Shown in pieces: positions 32,495 to 42,002 of a stretch of DNA of 64,000 nucleotides. The DNA comes from Trema orientale. Lineage: Eukaryota; Streptophyta; Magnoliopsida; Rosales; Cannabaceae. The position numbers and the translations under genes were made by a program. Positions within the stretch are counted from its first letter, which is position 1, and every line of letters begins with the position of its first letter. The notes under the pieces are model-generated. The model searched no databases, was not told the origin of the DNA, and saw only the letters and a list, made by a program, of their open reading frames with translations. The stretch is from NCBI GenBank assembly GCA_002914845.1, contig JXTC01000745.1, positions 1-64,000 on the forward strand, read 5' to 3'.

Positions 32495-33147
32495 TGAGAG
32501 CGCAGTAGGTTCGGGAACAATTATCCCGGGTCGATATATTTTATTGGATAATGACTCAAATTAGTTTCCTCTTTTAGCTAGTTCAATTTTGTAGGTTTTG
32601 AATAATTACTGATTTGCATTAATTTGAGGAGTCTTGTTGATCAATAAATATGACTACAAATATTTTGACTTAGGCTACTGTTTTATTTTGATGAGACATG
32701 TGAAGATTTTGGTGTAAATAGAAATGTGAAGCCTGGAGATGTGAAAAGAGATTAATTAAAATATACACATTTTTTGCTTAGCTCAGTGGGTGAGGTGGGG
32801 TACTAGTTGGGTGTTCAACTCCCAAGTAAGTGAGTTATTTTCATTTTTTTTTTGTACTAATTAGAGGTCATCATTAGTTAACCCCATTTTTTTTTTAAAT
32901 ATATATACACGTCCTTTCTTTTTTTTATGGGTTAATTAAGACACAAAAATTGAAGAATTTAGATTCCCAAAACAAATTATATTATAATAACATCCACTAA
33001 AATTTTTCTTCTAAAATCTTAACCAAAAAAACTCCGGACGTTTGCTTGTTTACCTTGTTTGTGATTTTTTTTTCGGGGGGGTAAAAATCTATTTCATACT
33101 ATTAGTAAAACAATTTCAAGAAAAAAATTAAATACTTTCCTTTATAT
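32495..33147. mobile_element. Intergenic DNA containing SINE copy 3 (plus strand, ~32770-32899)
   Basis: At 32775-32899 the plus strand reads TTGCTTAGCTCAGTGGG (A-box like), gttcaactccc (weak B-box), then attagaggtcatcattagttaa and a T-run, the same 3' end as the other SINE copies. A possible short duplication (tatacac) flanks it. The rest of the stretch shows nothing. Confidence 0.
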
Positions 33148-33407
33148 ATTAATTAAGGTTCCCAATCCCATACGTATTTTTTTTTAATCTATTCGTAGGT
33201 AAATTTTTTAGCCGTTGGATATCTAACGGCTACTATAAGTTAAGTAGTTAGAAAAAAAATACAAAAAAAATACATACTTATTATATAATATTTTTCTCTC
33301 TCTATTTTTATCATGAAAAGATGTGCATAATAAATTTTAATTTGACAAAACAATACTTATGGATAAATATAAAAAAAAATATAGTCTGATTGGTGCCCAT
33401 TAATTAA
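33148..33407 (+). mobile_element. Second MULE-type MITE family, copy 2, perfect 9-bp duplication
   Basis: 33157-33398 (242 bp) begins GGTTCCCAATCCC and ends GATTGGTGCCC. ATTAATTAA flanks both sides exactly. It shares taacggcta, catgaaaaga-gtgcat and acaaaacaatacttat with the copy at 9143-9398. Confidence 0.
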
Positions 33408-34277
33408 ACTTCATATATATAATTAAACAGTGTACAGCAAGTGAAAGAATGAAAACCTTCTAACAATATTATAGAAAATATAAATAACAAGCGGGAAGTA
33501 GTAAAGCACATCTCTATAAAATCTACTAAAATCAATTTGGTACAAGGGAGGGGTTTGGAGTGAGCAAACACCCTCTGGTAATCATATGTATATACGTATA
33601 AATATAAATTCTTATACCCAAATATAAATATAAATATATTGTAGCATCTGTTATATATGTATGAGTTCCTAGACCTATACACACTATAGACTAATTATAT
33701 ACATTTGGTACGGTGGAGCCGAAACAGAAGATTTGGAGTTCGTAGAGCTATACAAACTATAGACTAATTAGAATTAATTAAATTGTAGATGTATTGGAGT
33801 TCATATGTATATAATTAGTCTATATTTGATAATTGATTATATTACTAAGTTATTCATAGCTTGAACATATTAGGGTCATTCTGTGAACCATTATAAATGT
33901 AAGAGTACTCTTAGCTAGCTAGTTAAAGAACTCCTTTTTGGGAAGAACCAATAATTAAACTAATGTACATATAAAAAAAAACACCAATCGAAGAAAAGTA
34001 CCAACACATATTTCTGGTGATCAGGTAGTCAGACCAAGCTATTAACATACCTTAAAGTACTCAATGATAAAGGCCTTTTTACAGGAAATTCTAAAAGTGA
34101 ACTTCGAACCGTAGCTAGTAGTTTACTAGCAAAGTTATAAACAAGAGTAGTGAAAAAAGTAATTAACAAATTAAAATTTTGATCTAAGAAAACGAATCCA
34201 GGACCAATTAATACTTTAAATTAATTTGGCTCTGGAATTTTCTTCGGCCTCCTAATCGGCATTGGTGTCGGTTTCTT
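33408..34277. other. AT-rich intergenic DNA and probable 3' UTR of the next gene
   Basis: Contains a short direct repeat (atacaaactatagactaatta type) near 33675-33780. No gene seen. Confidence 0.
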
Positions 34278-35250
34278 CTAATATACCATGATCGTCCTCC
34301 TCCCTCTTCCTCTCCCTCTCCCTCTCCCTCTTCCTCTTCCTCTTCCTCTTCCTCTTCCCGGATCCAGTTCGTCCTCTTCTTTGTGATCCGTTGTAAAGAT
34401 CATTGATTTGGGAGTACTTAGCGGTTCATATATAGGATCATTATCCTTCATAATCCACAACAAAAACACAATATATTTATCAATATATAACAAAACTTAA
34501 ATTAACTCAGTATTAATGCTTAATATTCACAATAAAAGAAAATCAGCAGACCAGGAAAAGTTTCAAGAATATTAATAATAATAAATTAACACTAATAATA
34601 TTGATTGTCAGAAGAAGAAAAAAATAATTACTTACACTGAAGATATCTTCAGTAGTGGTATCGGAGTAGCGATCATCATTGTTCTCTTTAGTATCATCAG
34701 CATCAAGATGAGAAGTACTAGGCGTGAAGAAAGAACTGGACTCTTTGAAATCCAAGAAGGACGTGAGTCTTGCGTAGTCAATCTCCACCGTTGGTAGTAC
34801 AGATGATTCTTGATGATCAGTAAAGTAGTAGTGCTGATCATCATGATATTGATCATGATGCTCGGCTGGCCGAGGCGGTGGTGGCGGTGGCGGTTGCGGT
34901 TGCGGCATTGAGTAGAAGGGGTAGTAGTAGTAGTAGTAGTTGTAGTTGTTGTTGAGGTAATGGTATTGATTTTGGTACTGGTATTGTTGAGGACGCTGTT
35001 GTATCTGTCGTATGTGTTGTGCTAGTAGTTCTAGTTGACGATTTCGTAGCATTAACTCGCGGTAGAAAGGTTGATCACTGCGTCTGAGCTCCGCTTGCAT
35101 CGTCTCTAGTTCTTGAGCCAACGAACACATCGGCTCCAGGTAAACCCTACCACTATTACTACTACTACTACTACTGCTCTGATCAACTTCTGTTCGAAAC
35201 GGCGCCGTTGGATCATCGCTTTCCTGCGCTACCATGGTCTTCTTCATCAT
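34278..35250 (-). CDS. Unrecognised two-exon gene: coiled-coil, Tyr/Gln/Pro-rich middle, Arg-Gly repeat tail
   Basis: Exon 1 is 34636-35250 (205 codons, ATG at 35248-35250), ending at a consensus GTAAGT donor. Exon 2 is 34278-34445 (55 codons plus stop), giving 260 residues with a phase-0 intron. A TATATATA near 35324 suits transcription on this strand. Visible parts are a Ser run (about 25-32), a probable amphipathic or coiled-coil helix (EPMCSLAQELETMQAELRRS, then ELMLRNRQLELLAQHIRQI), a prion-like Gln/Asn/Tyr segment, a run of seven Pro, an acidic middle and a terminal run of about nine Gly-Arg dipeptides ending RRTIMVY. I do not recognise the family. Low-complexity RG and Tyr-rich segments are often found in RNA-binding or condensate proteins, but no RNA-binding domain is visible. 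The exon 2 acceptor was chosen by frame and is less certain. Confidence 0.
34300..34357 (+). repeat. Hexanucleotide (CCTCTT/CCTCTC)n repeat in coding sequence
   Basis: This run encodes the Gly-Arg tail of the minus-strand gene. Unit gain or loss would keep the frame, so tail length may vary between individuals. Confidence 0.
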
Positions 35251-36119
35251 CTTCTATTCTTCTTCTTCTTCTCCCACTCGTACGTACGGACAATCTAGCT
35301 GTAGATCGCTCTTTCTTGGAGAGTATATATAATAATATTGGAGAATGGATAATTGGGTTCAATCAACTTCTAAAGAGGATTTAGTGTTTAGGGTTTAGTA
35401 TATAAAAGACGTAATTAGGATTAGAAACTCACCTTTCCCAGTTGAGGCTCCACACAATCACATTCACTCCCAAAATCTTATACCAGTTGAGGCCTTAATT
35501 GGGATTTACTAATATATATATAGGACGGACTAATTGGGAATTCGATTTTGATTGATTTATTTGTTTATTATTATTTTTTTGGAAATCGGTAAGTTCCAAT
35601 TTTGTTAAAAAGGTAATACAATTTCTTAGGCAACAAGTGACAGAAAAAATTGTTACTAAGCAGTAATTAAGGATTATTCCCCTTTTTTTTCCTGAAATAG
35701 AAATAATTAGTCTTAATTTGATAGTAATAAAATTTTATTAGAGGATTAAACTTCTTTTTAAAAAACATATAAAAAGCACAAACGAGAAAAAAAAAAAAGA
35801 AAAAAGTATATATTCTTTTTGAGGTTAAAAAAAAAAAAAAGGGTTTAGTTGGCTCTATCCACTTAGGATTTGTCACGCAACGAGGGCCGAGAGTCCACTT
35901 AACCACCACCCGTTTAGGATTCTCTTACCCCGATTAGATGAAAAGTCGAAAATGCACCTCGTTTTAACTTATCAATGTAATCAGCGGCCTGGATTCATCA
36001 TTGGTCAGACACGTGTACAGCCAAGATGAACGTAACGGTGAGTCTTTCTCGTACGGACTCGCACAATTTTCGTTAATCATTGTGGAGAAAAGATCGTGTG
36101 CTCCTCAGCCACCACATAA
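35251..36119. other. Divergent intergenic region between the RG-tail gene and the TDBD gene
   Basis: Carries the minus-strand TATA element at about 35324-35332 and, on the other side, the promoter of the plus-strand gene. 35870-35925 is less AT-rich and resembles a tRNA-derived SINE head on the minus strand, but no clear B-box is seen. No coding frame. Confidence 0.
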
Positions 36120-36527
36120 TCCAGTTTCATCTCTCTCCCTCTCATTTTCAATTTTTTCTTTTTAATTTCTCTCGCCGCCGGCGTCGATTGGCCGGGAAAT
36201 TAACCGTTCAGTGATAGGTGATCGGAATCACATCTAGGTTTCCGATTCACTTTCGGAGGTACGGATCATCAAATTTCCCTCTTCAGTAGCTATTTTTCTA
36301 TGGAGCTTTTGCTCTCTATGAGTCCCTAGCATTTATGGAGCTCTGAACTTTGCGTTAAGTTTATCATATAATTAGGAGAATTTTTGAGTAAAATCAACTA
36401 TTTATCTTATTAATTTTTGTAGACATTTTTACTGATTTTGTATATTGATTATTTTTGGGATTTTTCATTAATGCACTTCTTCTTTGTATTTTGTCCGTAC
36501 ACTAAAGCTTTCTCATTCTCTCTCCTG

Positions 36528-36586
<59 letters not shown>

Positions 36587-36756
36587 GGTGTTTGTTGTAC
36601 AAGCGTGTAGCTAAAGCTTAAATTTGATCACCGTGGTTCGTCGGTAGGTGCTTCTTTGAGAGGTAAAGGAAGAGTTTTTACTTTTGAGGATCACGAATCG
36701 AAAGTGAAAGTGGAACTGCAAAGTATTTATGGTTACTTCGAAGTACCCGGATCCAA
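36120..36756 (+). other. 5' leader of the TDBD gene
   Basis: Probable non-coding first exon ending near 36258 (CGGAG|GTACGG), an intron with the TG/TA microsatellite, then a second leader exon. An ATG at 36730-36732 in the leader opens a short frame (MVTSKYPDPN) that would stop at once after splicing, so it may act as an upstream ORF. Confidence 0.
36531..36586 (+). repeat. (TG)n(TA)n compound microsatellite in 5' intron
   Basis: About 20 TG units followed by eight TA units, within the 5' leader or first intron of the TDBD gene. Confidence 0.
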
Positions 36757-39700
36757 ATGGTATGTATGGCTTAATTTTATTTTTCTTTAAGGAAAAAAAA
36801 AAGGAAGAAGAAAGAAAGAAAGAAAGAAATGGGCAATGTTTCGAAATTTTGTGATTTTGATTTGATTTTATAGGAGAGTGATAGTAATATATTTTGTGGA
36901 TGGATGGGCAATGTTCAGGGGTCGATAGTAAAGATACTTGTAGAAGGAGATATAGTTTAGAAGATGCATTTTTGACACATTAGAGAGGCCTAGCTCAAGA
37001 AATAAGTTTTGGGCATGCCTTTGATGGTTTTAGAACTTTGGAGTTCATTGTAAGATGATATTTAACTTTTTATGTTTTTGCCTGAGAAAGCATGAGGTGT
37101 GAGGTCCCTTATCTCTTTAGGAAGCAATTGCAGCTGCAGTTTGTAAGTTTCGTGATCAGAACAGAAGTAGTCTATCCACAATAGTGAATTTGTGTGCTTA
37201 CTCACTGTTGTTAGTCTATTTGTGGGCTGTAGAGTGTAGTATATATAGGGTGGTACAGGAATTATACTCGATTAGTCTATGATCCAAACATGCACAATTA
37301 ATATTGCTAATGCTGGTAGGATTCGTTTACTTAAGCTGGCAAATAAGTGGGATCCTTTTCTGAATTTCCTTATCATGAAGAACTTCCCCAATGTATTCGC
37401 ACACGAAACTTCCCTTCGAAATGTAAGATCTTGACCTAACACCCCACCTCTTTGGCTCAGCCTTGAAAACTTCCAACTGGAGAGAGATACCATTTTGAGT
37501 CACCATATTAATACATGAACATTGACAAGAAGGACCACACTCAGAGATAATGGGATTCCCTGTAACATTAGGGCGCTTAGAATTGCATGGCAATTCCCCT
37601 CCATTTTTAAGCACACAAGCACATATCTCAAAGTCTTTGCATTTATTAACGCAGTTGCAACAATTTAACAAAATAGTTTTAAAAGATCTGGGATAGATGG
37701 TACTTGTTATGTATTCAAAAGACGGGGCCTTTTCTTCGTCTACTGAATTCTCAAGTCTAATAGGAACTCTCTCTTTTCCTTGAGATATGTCATTCACACG
37801 GACAACAACCTTCTTGATTTGTGAGCTCTTCAGCTTGCCCATCAGTTTTCTATAATCAAGCTTTGGTTGTTGTAAAATTCTTCTTAACCTGAAATCAAAG
37901 ACGAGCTTACCAAATCGCCCTCTTTCTTGCCAAGATTTATCCACAAAGTACAAACCATCATACACAAATGCAGTTTCATCCAACTTGTCACCGCTCACAG
38001 TTGGGAGAATTTAATAAGCCCAAAGCATCGTAGCCTAAAGCATGGTTAATTGAAAAAGCCTTACCTAACAATACATATCATAAATCAGCCAAAGTGGTTC
38101 TTTTCTTCTAGTTGTGAGTGGCAAAGTCTAATCTTTCAGTCCTAAGTCGATGACTTGCAATAGATGTCCTATTTGACATGTACCATAACATATTGCCAAG
38201 GAACATTTGTTTCTTTCTTTGACTTCTTATTGTTTTTCTAGTCAATTGGCTGGCCATCAGATGTAATACCCAACTTGGTGTAAGTGAGATTGGATCTTGG
38301 GTCTCTAACATGACGCCAAGAGATATTACTACTAAAGTTAACTGATTAATGATGAAGTTAATTACCTTCCACCGCAGACTAGGACTGCTATTGAAGGTCT
38401 ACTCTTCAAGTAGATTGAGAGTTGTATTGAAGCCAGAATCTTTTGATACTGCACTTTTGGTTGCCTGTATTGATTTATTTGAATGCTGCTTTTATTCAGC
38501 TTAGAGCAAAAAGTTGGATGCCTCCTTTTTGGTATGTATAGTTATGTATTTAACAACTTTCTGAATATACAAAAGAAAATAGACAAAGTTGATGATTGAA
38601 TTTCCTGTTGTAAAATGTTTCTGTTGTCAGTGTAATTTTTATAAAATAAATTATTCAATTTCTGCTGCTGCATAACTTAGACTATGATGAAAATGACATT
38701 TTCATCAGATTTCAGCTGCCTTTAGTTTTAGTTAAAGACAACAACAATTGAAAGAATCTATCTATCACACAATGGAGATCTTTGAGCTTAATGACAAACA
38801 GGGTATGCTCTCTGGCCCGAATGGTGCAATATTACAATTGTGTCGTGATTGTACACTTCACCAACAGGTGACAACTAACATTGAAAAGCCAAATGGCTTC
38901 ATTAAGAAGTTGATAACCCACATGGTTTTTATTTTTATAAAGAACAAAACACTGTTAGGATACAAAGCATTTTGCAGGACAAACCACTGGTGAGGTATTG
39001 TATTCTTCCATACCAGATAGGGGTTCTGTACAAATCTGAACCTAGAAGTGAGTCTAAGTGTAATTTTCCCCACAAAAACAAGAATGGACGGAAGATAAGT
39101 CCTGCACTGGAACAGTTTGATGATTGAGTCGTGTTGATCAGTCCTTGTTCTTCTTCCTTTTTTTTTTTCTTTTTTTTTAAGTTTTCTCCCTGGAGAATTC
39201 TTTCTATTCTCTATTTTATCTTGGCATGCTATTCATTTTTGGTTTGTTACAAGCACTTTTTGACTGATTATTACTACTTAACTTTCCAGAATAAAGGGAC
39301 TTGGATGGAAAAGGGTCCTAGACTTGTAAATGATGGAGATGCAAACTTAAGTAACTCTGCTAGAATTGGAACTAAGCGATCTCATCAATGGTTTCTAGAT
39401 ACAGCTGAATCAGAGTTGTCCCCCGATAAGAAGCAAGTAGTAGACACTGTAAATACTAAGTTGAGTTCAGGAATCTCATATACAAGTGTTCCTCCTTGGG
39501 AAAACACTGCCAGTCTTCAATCAGTCCCCAATCAATTCGTTGACCGGTTAATCGGATCCGAAACAGCAAGGTCTGTCAACTTTGCTGGAAGGAACATATC
39601 TTCTGTTGTAACAGATGACTTGAATGGAAGAAGACAGGGTACTGATAACCACGTTGGAGATGATATAGCATTTGGTTTATCTGTGGCTCATGAAGGTCCT

Positions 39701-41025
39701 GAAACGAGTCTCAGCTATGCTGGAATTAGAAAAGTAAAAGTCAATCAGGTTAAGGACTGTGACAATGGCATACATCCTCTAAGGAGACATGGTTCAAATA
39801 ACGGTGACCTTTCTTCTGATCAGGCCTTTGACAGGGAAAATAAAACTAATTATGTAGCAATGGGGCAGTCCTTAAACAAGGAGCATGACAATATGATGAT
39901 AGTGGGTCATACGTACAGCACAGGTGATGCCCATATCAGATCAACAATTCCTAATTATAGCAGAGTGGACAGTACGATAACAATGGGTGACACTTATGGT
40001 AAAGGGGATACAAACATAATTTCTTTTAGTGGGTTTCCTGATGAACAAGATATAATCCCGGTTGGTAGACCAGTTGATAGCTATGACCAGTTATATCATC
40101 ATTCCTCGGTAACATCAGAAACAGCCTGTGAGAAAGAACCAGATCCATTGGATGCCAATGCAGTTATGAATACCAATCGTGTGGTCAAACCAAGATCCGA
40201 CTTGGTCTCCAAGAATAAACCAGAGTCTAAAGCACCAAAGAAAGAAGCTCCAAACAGCTTCCCCTCAAATGTCAGAAGCTTGATATCAACTGGTATGCTA
40301 GATGGTGTTCCTGTGAAGTATGTTTCGTTGGCACGGGAGGTAAAGTCACAGCTTGTTGTCCATTTTTTCATCTAGTCTTCCTGTTAAAGGCCTTACGGTT
40401 TTATTCCTGCATGTGAAGGAGCTTCGAGGAATCATAAAAGGTTCTGGCTATCTTTGTGGGTGTCAGTCTTGTAATTATTCAAAGGTGAGTCTCCACTGGT
40501 TTCCTCTCCGCAGAACTCATTATATTGAGAGCTATTAACTGATCGATCATATGATTTTTGTTTAAGGTGCTAAATGCTTACGAATTTGAGCGTCATGCTG
40601 GTTGCAAAACAAAACATCCTAACAACCACATATACTTTGAGAATGGAAAGACGATCTATCAGATAGTGCAAGAATTAAGAAGCACCCCGGAGAGTTTATT
40701 GTTTGATACAATTCAAACCGTCTTTGGTGCGCCAATTAATCAGAAATCATTTCGCATTTGGAAAGGTAATGAAAATCAGTTTTTGAACTACTGCTTTCTT
40801 TTTTTTTCTCATCTTCCCAGACCCTATTGAATTTCCTGTCCTTTCGTGTGATTGAGTTTGGGATATGTGGTCGGTGATTATTTGTCATTTGTTTGCTTTT
40901 ACCTACTGGTAGCTGTTGTAGAACTCATTCTATGTTTTGCATCATTTATTGTGGCCTCAGAATCATTTCAAGCAGCAACAAGGGAACTTCAGCGGATTTA
41001 CGGAAAAGAAGAACTGAACTTGTAA
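36757..41025 (+). CDS. TDBD (Tify-domain-binding domain) protein, uncharacterised nuclear family
   Basis: Proposed coding exons: 36757-36759 (ATG only), 39290-40339, 40419-40484, 40567-40765, 40961-41025, giving 460 residues with every junction in frame. The first ATG sits at the very end of an upstream exon next to a GTATGT donor and joins to AATAAAGGGACTTGG, giving M-NKGTWMEKG, which fits the NKGFWM start I recall for this family. A fallback start is ATG 39305 (455 residues). The N-terminal two thirds is polar and poorly ordered, with a conserved RSHQWF. The C-terminal part (about residue 323 on) reads SFPSNVRSLISTGMLDGVPV, ELRGIIKGSGYLCGCQSC, HAGCKTKHPNNHIYFENGK and ends RELQRIYGKEELNL. 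This is the TDBD fold shared with plant PHD/acetyltransferase-like proteins. Some relatives are labelled 'N-lysine methyltransferase', but no SET domain is present here. Confidence 0.
37327..37998 (-). pseudogene. SUVH-type histone H3K9 methyltransferase fragment, antisense inside the TDBD intron
   Basis: One minus-strand frame of 223 codons without a proper ATG. It begins in the end of an SRA (YDG) domain, VYDGLYFVDKSWQERGRFGK, which in family members binds methylated DNA. It continues into a Cys-rich pre-SET region (CCNCVNKCKDFEICACVLKN, then ISECGPSCQCSC) and the start of a SET domain (LEVFKAEPKRWGVRSRS, GSFVCEYIGEVLHDKE). It then runs into unrelated residues and a stop before the catalytic NHS and post-SET Cys motifs, so it cannot methylate histones. 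No intron is visible, as in many intronless SUVH genes. Closest in layout to the SUVH5/6 group. Likely a truncated copy from elsewhere that kept its frame. Confidence 0.
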
Positions 41026-42002
41026 GAGTATTTGTAGAGAGGCTTCCAGTCGTCTATGATCGGTTCTCAACTTTGTGGTCTTTATGTGCATAAAAAATCT
41101 CTTGTAACTGTGGAGTGAATTATGGTGTCATTTTGCTGCACAAAGATGTAAAGAGCGTGATTAACCGTAGAGGTGCTATTGTAGATGGAATTACCAAATA
41201 GTCGTGCGAAGTTTAGCGGTCCCCTGTTGGGCCTCTCATGTTCATATATCATAGAAGCGTTATGCAGGTTCAATTTAATATCTTCTGGTTTCGTAGAATG
41301 AATATTTTTCTTCTTCATTTCATATATATTGTCTGCTACTGTAATATAAATAATTGGATTATAGAGAATCTCTTTAACGTTCAGGTTTTCTGCACCACTT
41401 TAACTTGAAGCAACCGAGCCCTTCACATGAGATTTTTATTCGAATGAAGGTGAAAAAAGAGCTGGGTTCAGTGTCCAAAGTAACAGACAATTAGGCCCCT
41501 CCAGTCTTTTGCAAGTTGGTTAATGGACACCAGTAAATCGATTATGAAAATTATAGGAAGATGTAGATGATATCGTTCACTAGAAGGAAGTGCATACCAC
41601 TTGACAGACAGTAGTTAGGGCTCTACCCGATCACTAGAAGGAAGTGCATACCACTTAACAGAGTAATTAGGGCTCCGCCAGATGATCGCTCAGAGAGAAG
41701 AAAAAAAAAATACTGCAGAATGTAACCAGTCTAAGATTTCAAATTTTAATATTGTAAATTGCACAAATAATTTAAAGGGTTCATTAAGATTTTTAAAAAA
41801 AAAATTATAAGAATAAGAGAGACAACGCCAATAAATTTCTCAAACAAAAAGAAATTATCTCACACTAAAACAAGTTCGAAAAGAATGACAACTAGATTAC
41901 AAGCATCCATCATATTGTCACAGTTAGTTTTCTTTCCTTCTCTCCTTTCCAAGCATAAACTGTAGTTTTAATCCATCTCCCTTAAAGAATAATTTAGTCA
42001 GC
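41026..42002. other. 3' UTR of the TDBD gene and convergent intergenic region with the Rab gene
   Basis: The TDBD and RABE genes converge here. A segment (tcactagaaggaagtgcata, then ccacttgacaga) is repeated at about 41575 and 41632. No other gene seen. Confidence 0.

Noticed and set aside
35860..35940. Possible fifth SINE on the minus strand (GTGGTTAAGTGGACTCTCGG)
   Set aside because: The head resembles an A-box but no B-box, family tail or target duplication was found.
38108..38311. Minus-strand frame upstream of the SUVH fragment as its N-terminus
   Set aside because: No SRA-domain motif could be read there in any frame, so continuity is not supported.
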